DNA of 64,000 nucleotides. Source: Paragordius varius. Lineage: Eukaryota > Nematomorpha. Location of the stretch: the NCBI GenBank assembly GCA_964247055.1, contig OZ176051.1:6572001-6636000 (forward strand). Reading direction: 5' to 3'. Under the pieces are notes generated by a model. The model saw nothing but the letters and a program-made list of their open reading frames with translations. It ran no database searches and was not told the origin of the DNA. The position numbers and the translations under genes were made by a program. Shown here piece after piece: positions 24,208 through 36,629 of the stretch. Every line of letters starts with the position of its first letter. Positions within the stretch are counted from its first letter, which is position 1.

Positions 24208-27200
24208 ATGAGTGTACCCATAAATGCCCGTATTAGGACTTCAACTTTGTTTTTCAGTGGGCCTAATATCTTTTTTACAAAAATTTAATAAATACTATTC
24301 ATTAAACCACCATCTCTTATCAAAGTTAGTTTTGTTTTAAATTATAGTGTAAAACGTTACATATTTTTATCACAAGATAAAGAGGTTTCGCAATACATCT
24401 TAAAAGTTAACACTAACAATAACGCCAAATCAGATTCAATATATTCATACAACTCATTACCTTACATAACATCAGCGTTTAAATTTAGAAATATACAGAA
24501 AAATGAATTGGAAACATTTGCATTTTATCACAATTGGGTGTGGTTGATTGATTATTGTTTCATCTCATCCGTTATTGTTAATTTGTTTTACTTTGCGTTA
24601 AAATTGCTTCTAGTTTATTTTGTAAAATCCCAAGAAAATATTTTAATGGAAACTTTTTATACATTCGATCTTTCCCTTGTATGGAATACAGTCATTATTA
24701 TTTTTGCGTTTTATACCCTTTTCAAAATTAATTACAATATCTTTGCTGTAACTTATCATGAAAAATCATCTAAGCCTGCAACGAACAATCTTATTCGCTT
24801 ATCTGGTGAATCTCAATTAATTTTATTAGTTTTTTTGATTTCTTTTATGGTTTCAGGGTTAATATATTTTGCTGAAATAAATTATAACTTAAAAAATATC
24901 GATATACTTTTATCCCCGACTTCACCCAAAATCAATAGCTTTAGTAACTCTTATTATCACGATTTTGATTCTTATAAAATCGAAACCAATCCCAATTCCT
25001 ATTTCACATATTTACAGTATATTATTATTATATTTAAAATAGTCTATATATATTTCATATAACTCCCAAATTAATTGTTCCATTAAATTTGTTATAGAAA
25101 TAATCGGTTAGAAATTTTATATTATGTCATCATGTGTCTATTCGGAGGATTTTTGGGAGCTTTTTTGTTTTTCCCTTGTTTTCGCTTATCTACAATCTCA
25201 TACGATGCATTGAGTTACAGCACACCACAATTAAAGTAAATTAATTTTTGTTATGTTAAATTTATAATTGGTTATGTCTTTTTCTCATTATTGTTTTTCA
25301 TTTCATAGGTGTTTATTGGCTTTAGACGCCTTCGGATCAATTGTATTGACCTTATCTTGGTTTTGTTACGATGAACGGGCTATATGGTACTTACATTATA
25401 ATATAATATTTAATATGTATAGCATGCTAAAGCACATAATATTTTTATTTTTTTACATTTTACATATTTATGTGGACAGAAAAATGGAAGTAAAATCGGC
25501 ATTTTTTCTTTTTTATTGATTATCTAATCTTAAGTCGATCCTTTTAAATCCTTCTTTTATTAATCATAAATTTCTTACATACAAATATACATTGTATGAA
25601 CTTTAGTTTTTTCACAATAACACTGTAATTATGCCGTCTTATGCTAAATCAAATTTTTTTTTATTGTTTAAACCCATTTCCCAACTTTATAGTCGCATTT
25701 AATAAACTACCATTTTTCACATATTTGCATCTTTTTAGGATTCTCTATATCCGTCCCTTGTTACATGTTGCTTTTGGATTTTTACGATTTTTTATGTTTC
25801 GACACCACATTCAAGCCTACCTAAGGACGGCGTTTGATAAAGTATTAGCGTTAAAACCAATGATATTACCTAAACATGAAAAGGATAAAAATGGACCCAA
25901 AGTTATAACTGCTTCCATGATTAATAATACGGTAATGAAATGATTTATTTAAATTGACTTTTTTTAAATATTGGTGAATATTTTGATTATGAATATTTTT
26001 TTTTAAAAGAAATGTTCACAATATTTTAACTAAAATCACATATTTATATTAACATGACGTGGATTGTATTTGTAATTAGACCAATCGCTTTTATACATTA
26101 CATTTTCTTATTAGAGCTTATATTTTGGGAATATACCTTCCCAGATAATTGAATGCCTGCCTATATAAATATAATTTTTAGTATTCTTACATATCCTTAC
26201 TAATTCTTCATCATATGGTATATTAACTAAATTTACTGTTCAATATTTTATTTTTATGAATCTGTTATTTCTTATATTATCCTGCAGTATCTTAAGTGCC
26301 ACCAGTTAACATAATATGCTTTTTTGTAACACTTTATTAATTCCTTCCACCATAAATCAATCTTTGTATAATTGCATATCCTTTTATTCAACTTATTTTG
26401 GGACACTCAGTGTTTATTTACTTTATCACAAATTTATGCTTTTTTCTTTACGCTGCCGTAATAAGACTATGCAATGAATATCGATATTTTAATATACCTT
26501 GATTCAAAAACAAACTTTATCCAATTCTCTATTGTAAAATATTGTGAACTTCCTTCCCCTTTTGTTATGGTATCATTTCTTTATACAAAAAGTGTGTTAA
26601 TTGTCATTGATTTGAGGTTCGCACCTACATAAAGTACCTTTGTAGTCTATTTTAAATATTCTTTGGGATCTAAAAGACTATCACTTATTAGACTAACACT
26701 GCCGTAAAATAATTGAATTATAGATCGTAAAAATAAACTAATATCCTAAAAATAGAAAATATTCATTGTAGCCAAATATTTGATTTTTTTATGCATGGAC
26801 TAGAAAAAGCTTCTTGAAAAGCATCTACGACCCAAATATGGTTATTCAAAGTATCTGTGTCCTGTCCCTAACAAAAATATCTTGTTTAAAGGGCAGTAAA
26901 ATCTGCGATGAATAGACAGAATTATGGTTTAAAACAGACTACTGTAGATTAAACTAATTAGAAAAAAGATATGTGTAAAGTTCACTAAATGGTTATTACA
27001 ATATGGCAAGTTTTAATTTTGAGGATGTCATGTAGTTAGAATCTAATTAAAAGTAAGATATCATATGCGCAATATATTTCGATAGAGTTATAAATCTACC
27101 TATTTTTATATTACAGTATGCATTTTAATGTATGTTAAGTAATTTTATTGCCTGCCAAATAACATAAATGGTTTATCAAATGCGTAAAATACTGACCCAC

Positions 27201-30200
27201 GAAATTATTTCGTAGTACACATATGAAAGAGGATTGACGTGAGAATTAACATAGGCTTTAATTTGATGGATATTTTGTAATGTTAAATTTTAAGAATATC
27301 ATAGCAATTTATGTTAACATTTGTAATATTGTTGTTACGTATTTAGATGCGGAATTTTATGGGTTTTTATCTTTGATAAATTAATAAATAGTAAAATACG
27401 TATTTTAAGATTTTTTATGTTTCCTAAATTTAATAATATATATTTTTCAACATGCTAAATACCTGTATTAATTAATATTGGTATTATAATTTTATTTAGT
27501 TGTTAATACTAATAAAAAAAAACAGGTAAATATATATTTGTGAAAATTTAAGTAGATTTTAGATTTTTGTCTTTTATGTTTTGCTTTGTTAATTATTAAT
27601 AATTTTTAAGTATTTCAGACATTTTAATCAGGTAAAAATTGTGGTTTTTAACAAATTTAGTAAAAATTTATTTTTTTTTAGTTTTTTAGGTTTTGCATTG
27701 TTAATTGTAATTAACTACAACATATTTTGGACAAATCTAACCTTTCATCAACTGTTGAGAGTAACACAGGATCGCCTAAAATGGAGAACACTAATCTATG
27801 AGAAAGCCAGAGTCAGTATATGACTAGCTTATAACAACAACATAGGATTTTCATTGTTAATTGTAATTAATTAATTTTGGACATTTTAATTAATAAGGTA
27901 AAAAATGAGGTTGTTTTTATATTTAGTAAAAATTTAATTTTTTCTTGTTTTTTTATTTAATATTGTTAATTATAATTAATTACTACATATTTGGAAATTT
28001 AAATAAATACAGGTGAAAATGGCGGTTTTTAACAAATTTTAAATGTAACATTTTTTGTATTTTGTATCATTGTTATTTAATTAATTACTAAATATTTTGG
28101 ACATTTAAATTGGTGTAAATTGCGGTTTTTAATAAAGTAAAATTTTATTTTTTGTTCAACCTTGCTAATTTATTTATCACTATATATTTGTGATATATTG
28201 ATATATACAGGTAAAAATTATGACTTGCGGTTTTTTAAATTTTTTAAAATATTTTTTTGGTTTTACTTTGATAATAATTAATATAGTTAACATATCTGAG
28301 TAGGTAAAAATGCATGTTACGGTTTTATGTTTGCCATTTTATTTTCCAAATCAACTATTTATATTTTAACAAACACCTTATGTCACCAAAGATTGAAAAT
28401 AAGATCAAGATATATAAAACATCTTTTAAAGTATCTGAATATCGCCAAATATAAATAAATTTATTTAAATTATAAATGTATAATTATACAAAATATTCAT
28501 ATTATGTTTGAAATTAACATTCTTCTTATTGATATTAATACAGGTAATTTGTTTATATAAATGTACGATGCGGTGTGCGTTCATGATGATCATATAGATT
28601 GAAGAATAGTATAAGATGCAATAATTAAATGCAGATAATCCTGATAGATTCTATCAACTAAAATATAAGATAATTAATATATTAGAAAATTGATACCTGG
28701 ATTCTAGAAGTATTTTCAACATATTTAAATATTGGGGGAAACATTCATAGTTTTAAAGGGAACTCAAAAGGTTGACTTGGCTTTTTAACAACTAAATTTG
28801 CAAAAAAAATATTGATAAAAAATTCAAAAATGATACTTTATGTTTTTTTTCGTTCTACCATCCTAAACTATAAATATGAAAAAGCTTATATGATTTCACC
28901 ATACCAATGACGTCAAATAGAAAATAAAATAATTTTTTTCAAAAGCTTGGAGCACTCCAAAAACTAAGCAGGCAACACTAACATTGTTTGCTTTGGTGAA
29001 GAATAATTTTTTATATTTATAGTTTAGAATGGTAGAACGAAAAAAAACATAAAGTATCATTTTTGAATTTTTTATCATGAAGAAAATATTTTTTTGCAAA
29101 TTTAGTTGTTAAAAAGCCAAGTCAACCTTTTGAGTTCCCTTTCAAACTATGAATGTTTCCCCCAATATTTAAATATGTTGAAAATACTTCTAGAATCCAG
29201 GTATCAATTTTCTAATATATTAATTATCTTATATTTTAGTTGATAGAATCTACCTAAAAAATGATGGTGATTAAAATTTACAGGATTATCCGCATTTAAT
29301 TATTGCATATACTATTCTTCAATCTATATGATCATCATGAACGCACACCGCATCGTACATCATTTATATAAAATTACCTGTATTAATATCAATAAGAAGA
29401 ATGTTAATTTCAAACATAATATGAATATTTTGTATAATTATACATTTATAATTTAAATAAATTTATTTATATTTGGCGATATTCAGATACTTTAAACGAT
29501 GTTTTATATATCTTGATCTTATTTTCAATCTTTGGTGACTTAAGGTGTTTGTTAAAATATAAATAGTTGATTTGGAAAATAAAATGGCAAACATAAAACC
29601 GTAACATGCATTTTTACCTCAGATATGTTAACTATATTAATTATATAAATTATCAAAGTAAAACCAAAAAAATATTTTAAAAAATTCAAAAAACCGCAAG
29701 TCATAATTTTTACCTGTATATATCAATGTATCACAAATATATAGTGATAAATAAATTAGCAAGGTGGAACAAAAAATAAAATTTTACTAATTTATTAAAA
29801 ACCGCAATTTACACCATTTTAAATGTCCAAAAATTTAGTAATTAATTAAATAACAATGATACAAAATACAAAAAATGTTACATTTCAAATTTGTTAAAAA
29901 CCGCCATTTTCACCTGTATTTATTTAAATTTCCAAATATGTAGTAATTAATTATAATTAACAATATTAAATAAAAAAACAAGAAAAAATTAAATTTTTAC
30001 TAAATATAAAAACAACCTCATTTTTTACCTTTATTAATTAAAACGTCCAAAATTAATTAATTACAATTAACAATGAAAATCCTATAAAACAAAAAAATTA
30101 AATTTTTACTAAATTTGTTAAAAACCGCAATTTTTACCTGTATTTATTAAAATGTCCAAAATATGTAGTAGTTAGTTACAATTAACAATGCAAAACCTAA

Positions 30201-33200
30201 AAAAACAAAAAAAAACTAAATTTTTACTAAATTTCTTAAAAACCGCAATTTTTACCTGTAATTATTAAAATGTCCAAAATATGTAGTAGTTAATTACAAT
30301 TAACAATGCAAAACCTAAAAAAACAATAAAAAACTATTTACTAAATTTGTTAAAAACCGCAATTTTTACCTGTAATTATTAAAATGTCCAAAATATGTCG
30401 TAGTTAATTACAATTAACAATGCAAAACCTAAAAAACTAAAAAAATTAAATTTTTACTAATTTGTTAAAAACCACAATTTTTACCTGATTAAAATGTCTG
30501 AAATACTTAAAAATTATTAATAATTAACAAAGCAAAACATAAAGGCAAAAATCTAAAATCTACTTAAATTTTCACAAATATATATTTACCTTTTTTTTTT
30601 ATTAGTAATAACAACTAAATAAAATTATAATACCAATAATAATTAATACAGGTATTTAGCATGTTGAAAAATATATATTATTAAATTTAGGAAACATAAA
30701 AAATCTTAAAATACGTATTTTACTATTTATTTATTAATGATAAAAACCCATAAAATTCCGCATCTAAATACGTAACAATATTACAAATGTTAACATAAAT
30801 TGCTATAATATTCTCAAAATTTAACATTACAAAATATCCATCTAATTAAAGCCTATGTTAATTCTCACGTCAATCCTCTTTCATATGTGTACTACGAAAT
30901 AATTTCGTGGGTCAGTATTTTACGCATTTGATAAACCATTTATGTTATTTGGCAGGCAATAAAATTACTTAACATACATTAAAATGCATACTGTATTTAA
31001 TTTTTAAAAGTTATATTAATGAGGCCGAAATCCTACTATAAGAATCCTAAACAATTATAACATTATGGTTTCTAATTTTTACCATTTATTTTTTTAATTT
31101 TTAGGTCAATCGAATATACGCATATATTTGTTGTGTAAATCTCCAATATGTGATACCTGCCATTTTCTATATTTTCTTATCCACCATTCTTTTAGCAGGT
31201 ACTAATGTTAATGCCATTTAGTGATTTTATGTTAGTTTTGAATCTAATATATTATTGACGAAGTTTCAAATTTATGGGCTTTACCAATTTATTAATCCAT
31301 ATAATTTACTGTTCATGTTTTTAATATGCTGTAACATAATTATATTCCGCAAAATTATATGGTTTTTATACTCCGATATGTAATGCATCAGGACACTTTG
31401 GTGTTTTTTAAGATTATGGCATATGAGTATTTTTGAAAAGTCTACATAGGTTTTTGTTGATCTATTATTTTTTTTCTTTGTATTTGCGTTCAATCATATT
31501 TCATCATTTTAATTTGTTTTCAAGACTCTTAAGGAAAACGAAAGTTAAAAATGAACAATTTGTTCCAAAAATTTTTTTAAATTTATTTAATTTTTTAGAT
31601 TGAATTGAAAAAATAATCAGTCTTTTTAATGTCTAAAGGAAACCGGTGTTTTTGATCATTTTAATATTGAGTTTGTTTTTAATCTAATCAATTTTTGAAG
31701 AGTAATTGTTGTTGTTGTTTAACAGTAAGCTTTGATGGTGCACCATCGTAAGCTATCCAACTTTTTATGAAATAGTTCTTTATCGATACAATCTGTTTTT
31801 ATCAGTTTGAGTTGTTGGAAATCCAGATCAATCTTTTTAGTCCAGGTTAAACGTGGACGACCGGGCTTATTGTTCCCGGGTGGAATGATGTCGAATGAGG
31901 TCCTGATCGGATTGTCAGGATTCATACGATCAAGGTGACCGTAGTACCTCATTCTTTTGAATTGAATGAATTTGTCTATAGGCTCCATTTGTATGTGATT
32001 GCGGATATCTTGAGGATTTAGTTGCGTTGACATCAGGCGTAGTATGCGATTTTCCGCGCTGATAAAACGTTTCTCTTGAGTTTGTGTCAATGCCATGGTT
32101 TCTGTGGCATATGTCAAAACTGGTCTTATGCCCATTTTATAAATTAAGCCTTTTGTTTTAATAGATATGTGCTTTTGTTTAAGAATGTATTTTAGCTGAT
32201 GATATTTTCCCCAGGTACGGTTTATTCTTGCATTTATTGCGCTATTGTTTGATGAGTCTGATCTTATTTTGTCGCCAAGATAGGTAAACTCGGTTACCAC
32301 TTCAAAGCTTGAGTTACTAAGGACTATGTGCTTAATTGATGGGGGCGGTGAATGCTGCACGCATGATTCGCATTTGAAATTTATCTGTTCGGATAGTTTG
32401 CCGATAATGTTTGTACATTTTTTGTGACACCATTTTTTACATGCAGAGCAGAGAATAGAATCAAATCCAACATTTAATCCGCAAACTCCGCATGGGTATT
32501 TAATTTCATTGTGGGGTTCACCCGTTATCAGGATTTTACTTTTATTTCATTTATTTTGAATCCGAATTTGGTTAGCTGTTGTTGCCATTGTATAAACATT
32601 TTCTCTAAGTCTGAAATCGAGGTTGCGGTAAGAACTATGTCATCTGCATATATACTTTCATATGGCAGATTTAACCGAATATCGCGAGTAACAGCGTCTA
32701 ATATTGTAATAAACAGCAAGGGACTTAAGGCTGAACCTTGATGGAGTCCTACTTTAATTTCAAAGGAATCAGAATCTCCCATAGGGGTTCTAACAAATGT
32801 TTTAGAATTTTGATATAGAAGCATGATAGCTTGGATTAATTGTTCATCCACGTTATTTACTTTTAAAGCCCATGGAATTAATGATCTGGGAACTCTATCA
32901 AAAGCTTTCTCCAAATCAAGAAAAAGATGATATAGTTTTTTATTTTTTAAAAGATAGTTATCTTGTATACGTTTTAAGACGAATATGGCGTCTGTAGTTG
33001 AGTGGCTTGGACGGAAGGCAAATTGAGAGGATGATAATGTTACCTGGTTCCTTAATTTATTTTCTAATGCAACTTCGAATATTTTTAAAGCATGTTCTAA
33101 AAGTTTAATCGATCTATAGGAAGAACATTCTAACTGACTGCCTTTATTTTTATAAATGGGGATTGTATTGCTTTCTTCCCAATCCGGCGGTATGGTTTGG

Positions 33201-36200
33201 TATCGAATTATAAGATTAAAAAGATTAGTGAGGTATTGTAATCCGGTTTTTCCTGATTTTTTTATTATATCGGAAGATAGTTGGGTAGGTCCACTTGATT
33301 TATTATTTTTCATTTTTTTTAGCGCATTTTCCACATCAGCTAACGAAAATTCTAAAATCGAATGTTTATTGTTGATATTCATGGAAGGAATATGATATGG
33401 ATTTGTTGTATTCAGAAGATCTTTGGTATAGTCTTCCCATATTTTTATAACCTCGGAATGATTTGTTTGAATATTACCATTTTTATCTTTAATATATTTC
33501 GTTTTGGGAATATCTTTTTTGTTTTCATTTGATAATTTCATTCGATTAAAGATTTTGAAATTTTTTGCATCCTTCTCTAGCGACTCTGCAATTTTTATGC
33601 TGTTTTCGTGTTTGAGTTTGGTAATTAATTTCGCAACTTCGCTACGTAATTGTAAGTATTTTTTTCGATCTTCCTCTTTATGGGTTTTTTTCCACAATCG
33701 AAAGGCTCGGTTTCGTGATTTGATTTGGGGTTTAATCTCATCATTCCACCACCAATTTGACTTCCTTTTCCTAGCGCCCTTTGTCATGCCACATATTCCC
33801 TTGGTGTTCTTGAGTAAGGAATTTTTAAAAAGATCCCAGGTTTGACCCACGTTGTTATCGGTTAAGCGACTTTCGTTTAAATCTATATTGACAGCTTCCA
33901 TAAACTTATCAGCATATATGGGTTTTTGAAGCATTTTAATGTTTGGTTTGGGTTTGTGGTGTCTTATTGGTATGGATTTGGAATTTGATCCAAATAGTAA
34001 GGTAGATACTACTAGCCTATGTTGGGTGTCAGTATTGTAACATTTTGTATCATTGCATATTTTTCTTTTCTCCTTTGGAATCAGAATATAATCAATTTGA
34101 GATTTTGCATTTCCTGAGGAATATGTATATAGCTTATGATCAGGTTTGGTAAAGTTTGTATTTAATATGCATAGGTTGAACATTGCACAGAAATCAAGGA
34201 CGGATTCTCCTTCTTTGTTTAGCAGTCCGTATCCATAACCACCATGTATACCAGCATATTCGATTCCTTGTTTACCCACGTGTCCATTCATGTCGCCGGC
34301 GATCATTATCAGGTCTTTATCATGAACTTTACGCATTATTTCAAAAAGTTGATCCCAAAATTTTTGTTTTAGACTGTCTGCGAGTCCTGGTTGTGGGGCA
34401 TATACACATATAATATTTATTATGGAGTTACTATGTACTAATCTAATTTGGATTATACGGTCATTGTGTCTTAAAACATCGAGGATGTTGTCACAGTGCT
34501 TTTCATGTAAAAGAATTCCGACACCTCCTGTCGCCTTATTTCCTCCCTGATAAAAGCATTTATAATCACCAGCGGTAAAGTTGCCGCTTCCAGAATACCT
34601 TGTTTCTTGTAAGCAACACACATCGACTTGTAATAGTTTAAGCTTTTCTACAATATCTATAGTTTTGTTTCTTAGAGATCCTACATTCCACGTCGAATAT
34701 TTAAAAGTTTGTCGTTTTAAAATCATTTTAGTTGTAGTTATCATTATTTTAAAAATGAGGCAAAGTTTTACAATTTTATGCCCTTAAAATAAACCTCTTA
34801 ACTCCGAGGAGGGGTAAATGCAATCCTAGCATTTAATAGGGAAATTTATTTGGCTTTCAAACCTAGGAAATTGCCTTACGGGGCTAACGAAGTTTCCTCC
34901 CCGCATTCAGATATCGATAGTATATCCTACGTTGTAAGTCCATCATTTTTGTGTCGTTGTTTATGAGGGCTCTGGTTATAGCGCCAGTTCCCGTTTTATC
35001 GATTGTGTGACTGCAGGCATTGTGGTATTTTATAGAGCATGAGAAGCCTTCTTTCCCATGCTCACCACGCCCCACACCACATCAGACCATACGCATGCCT
35101 TTCCATGTGCCGCTCTCGTTGGTTGGATATCCAGGGTGCACCACGTGGAGGTGAGAGTCGGACTTTACACCCCAATTTTTGAAGAGTAATTAATTATAAT
35201 AAAAAATTCATATATAATTTAAAATATATTATAAATTATATTTTTCAAAGATGATATATAATCGAAAAAGCAATAATATCTAAAAATGTATTATGCGATT
35301 TGTAAATTTCATTAAACACATCGCTTAAATATTATTTTTTTCAAAGTTTTATACCATTTTTATATCCCAAAATGGGGTATTTGCTTATTTCCAGGAGTGT
35401 ATATAAGAGTAAAAATCCTAACGCTATTATAAATTTTAAATCATATAATAGTTAACATTTATAATAAGCAAAAATTTTGTAATATGATTCAATTTTTTGT
35501 TAAATATGGGAACATTTAAATTTTCAAATTACTTTTAAGATTCAGTGGTGGCTGAATAATCTTACATGTTAAGCCCATTTCATTAAAAATTTAAAATTAA
35601 TTTATCATAGACATTATTTTAATTATTTGATTTCGTTTTTCAATCATATAAGGTGTTAATATTGATTGATGAAGGCATTTGACACTAATTAGTTACAGCT
35701 TAATTAACATATATTTTGTTAATTTAAAATCTATTAATTCCGGTTATAGGTATTGGTTTGGCCCAGTTATTGGGATTCCATGGATTAATTTACGATATAT
35801 TTCTATCATTTGTTGCGTTTCGAGGTATGTTCAGGAATTTAAAGTCTTGTTCTATGATTTGAGTCCAAGTTGTCTTAGACGTCCCTTTACGGTTGGGGGC
35901 AGAAATCTGTAAATCAAGAATTTCCTTTGCAGGTGAGTCTATACTGGATCTGTCTATGTGGCCAAAATACCGAAGTCTATTTGTTCTGATAAAAGTTGTT
36001 ATTGGTTCTAGTTCAATGGTAGGATTTATCATCATATATTTTAGCATTTTATCTTCCGTTCTTTTCAATCTCGATTCTAATGTTTTTGTGATTGCCCAGG
36101 TTTCGCTGGCGTAGATAAGGGTAGGGCGGACACCCACTTTATACATTTTGATTTTATTTTTTACGGTTATGTCTTTATGTGTTAATACATATTTAATTAT

Positions 36201-36488
36201 AATAAATTTTATATTTATTCATTTTTAGCTCAAATTCAAACTTTAATGCCAAAGAATTTGTCAGAGTCCACCACAAGGGGGGATTGGAGTGCAATATTAT
36301 ATAAATTTGTTCAAAACTATACACATATCGTTCCAACTCAAAAACATTCATTACTTTTATCAAATGAAACCGTATATCAATATTTGGTTAAACCAATAAA
36401 TTTTAGTTTAATCTTAATTGATGTAATGACTTTGTTTTTTACCACTTTCGGTTATTTTTATAAGCGATTTATGTCGATGAAATTATAA
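24208..36488 (+). CDS. TMEM161: TMEM161 multi-pass membrane protein, 500 aa
   Basis: TMEM161A/B are multi-pass membrane proteins; the B form affects heart rhythm in vertebrates. Exons are 24208-24211 (ATG plus one base, least certain), 24258-24324, 24348-25016, 25098-25235, 25309-25386, 25739-25931, 31105-31198 and 36229-36488. They sum to 1,503 nt and all phases agree. Matches to human TMEM161B: YYSLNHHLLSNVKRYI with HYSLARWLLCNGSLRW; NWVWLIDYCFIS with YQWLVDFTVAA; CLFGGFLGAFLFFPCFRL with IFCSFIGAFLTFPGLRL; FRHHIQAYLRTAFDKV with MRSHLQAYLNLAQKCV; VNRIYAYICCVNLQYVIPAI with [35 protein letters not shown] with the FSTSLFGLFYHQYL end. Length matches the human protein (487 aa). Introns are 46, 23, 81, 73, 352, 5,173 and 5,030 bp. 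The last two contain a fold-back element and a LINE. No exon is broken. Confidence 0.95.
25932..27111. other. TMEM161 intron 6, left part, nothing recognised
   Basis: AT-rich intronic sequence between exon 6 and the fold-back element. No exon, RNA gene or repeat landmark was seen. Confidence 0.35.
27733..27840 (+). mobile_element. Short LINE 3'-end fragment inside the left arm
   Basis: A plus-strand frame reads HQLLRVTQDRLKWRTLIYEK then ARVSI and a stop. This is the common LINE C-terminal ending (TQDRxxWRxLxxxA), followed by ATAACAACAACA, a tail like that of the LINE at 31708. It interrupts the left arm's tandem units and is absent from the right arm. That fits a strongly 5'-truncated insertion after the arms formed. 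About 60 bases of the arm unit seem lost at the junction. Confidence 0.65.
29690..30520. repeat. Tandem units of about 115 bp in the right arm
   Basis: Eight units can be counted by the phrase AAAACCGCAATTTTTACCTG and variants at about 29690, 29797, 29900, 30010, 30120, 30240, 30354 and 30470. Each is followed by an AATGTCCAAAATATGTAGTA-like block and an AATTAACAATGCAAAACC-like block. The left arm carries about five to six in reverse (27628-28230). The right-most three units are nearly identical to each other, so local duplication happened after the arms formed. Confidence 0.8.
31690..35191. repeat. 18-bp target-site duplication around the LINE
   Basis: AATTTTTGAAGAGTAATT occurs at 31690-31707 and again at 35174-35191, directly outside the 3' tail and 5' end of the minus-strand LINE. 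One more flanking C also matches. An exact 18-base copy shows the insertion is whole at both ends and fairly young. Confidence 0.93.
31708..35173 (-). mobile_element. Nearly whole LINE (APE endonuclease, RT, PHD-like finger) antisense in TMEM161 intron 7
   Basis: The main frame (34744-32528, 738 codons) starts with an endonuclease (YSTWNVGSLRN, CCLQETRYSG, GDMNGHVG, SQIDYIL). Reverse transcriptase follows (FAFRPSHSTTDAIF, FLDLEKAFDRVPR, LHQGSALSPLLF, catalytic YADDIVL). One frame change at about 32530 leads into a second part: a finger at about 32490-32360 with spacing C-x2-C-x10-C-x2-C-x4-H-x2-C-x14-C-x2-C (PHD type), then a C-terminal domain (FTYLGDKI, RMRYYGHLDRMNP, GRPRLTW) ending at 31719. 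The 3' tail is a short AAC repeat. A 5' leader of about 430 bp (35173-34745) is richer in GC than its surroundings. With one visible break and perfect TSDs it is recent. The clade is RTE-like, but I cannot fix it further. Confidence 0.93.
35192..35739. other. TMEM161 intron 7, nothing recognised
   Basis: AT-rich intronic sequence between the two LINE segments. No exon or repeat landmark was identified. Confidence 0.3.
35740..36200 (-). pseudogene. LINE C-terminal fragment in TMEM161 intron 7
   Basis: The minus-strand frame VLTHKDITVKNKIKMYKVGV then RPTLIYASETWAITKTLESR, NRLRYFGHIDRSS and KTTWTQIIEQDF matches the C-terminal region of the LINE at 31719-32360 (KMGIRPVLTYATETMAL, KRMRYYGHLDRMNP) block for block but is clearly diverged. 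It lacks everything upstream. A frame change near the end gives YRKLIHGIP. It stops about 30 bases short of the final TMEM161 exon. Confidence 0.8.
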
Positions 36489-36495
36489 TTCTCAT

Positions 36496-36501
<6 letters not shown>

Positions 36502-36535
<34 letters not shown>
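36502..36535. repeat. (AT)n microsatellite
   Basis: An AT dinucleotide run starts about 15 bases after the TMEM161 stop codon, within the likely 3' untranslated region. A second (AT)n run lies at about 37010-37043, just past MITE family C. Confidence 0.9.
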
Positions 36536-36537
<2 letters not shown>

Positions 36538-36629
36538 TTATACTGTTTATTAAACGATTGGACTGTTTAAAATAAATTTGTTTTATATTTATTTTTATTA
36601 TTCTTAATTAAAATTGCGAAAATATTATG

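Larger units (their letters stand above)
27112..30995. mobile_element. 3.9-kb fold-back element in TMEM161 intron 6
   Basis: Two long inverted arms face each other: about 27112-28882 (1.77 kb) and about 29006-30995 (1.99 kb), with a loop of about 120 bp between. The outermost bases are TACAGTATGCATTTT at the left and AAAATGCATACTGTA at the right, so the ends would read CAGTATGC flanked by TA, as in Tc1/mariner-type insertions. Arm pairing is near base for base at the outer ends (CCTGCCAAATAACATAAATGG, ACGAAATTATTTCGT) and beside the loop (TCGTTCTACCAT...). The arms differ mainly in the number of roughly 115-bp internal tandem units. No coding region is recognised. The class could be a foldback (FB-like) element or a giant MITE. 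Confidence 0.88.

Noticed and set aside
25641-25738. Extra TMEM161 coding sequence upstream of exon 6 in the same frame
   Set aside because: The frame is open by chance. The acceptor at 25738 joins in phase with exon 5, whereas earlier acceptors do not.
29690-30520. CRISPR-like array
   Set aside because: The units are tandem and continuous, about 115 bp, without unique spacers, inside a eukaryotic fold-back element.
32511-34787. Several plus-strand frames of 68-113 codons
   Set aside because: They are antisense shadows of the minus-strand LINE frame.
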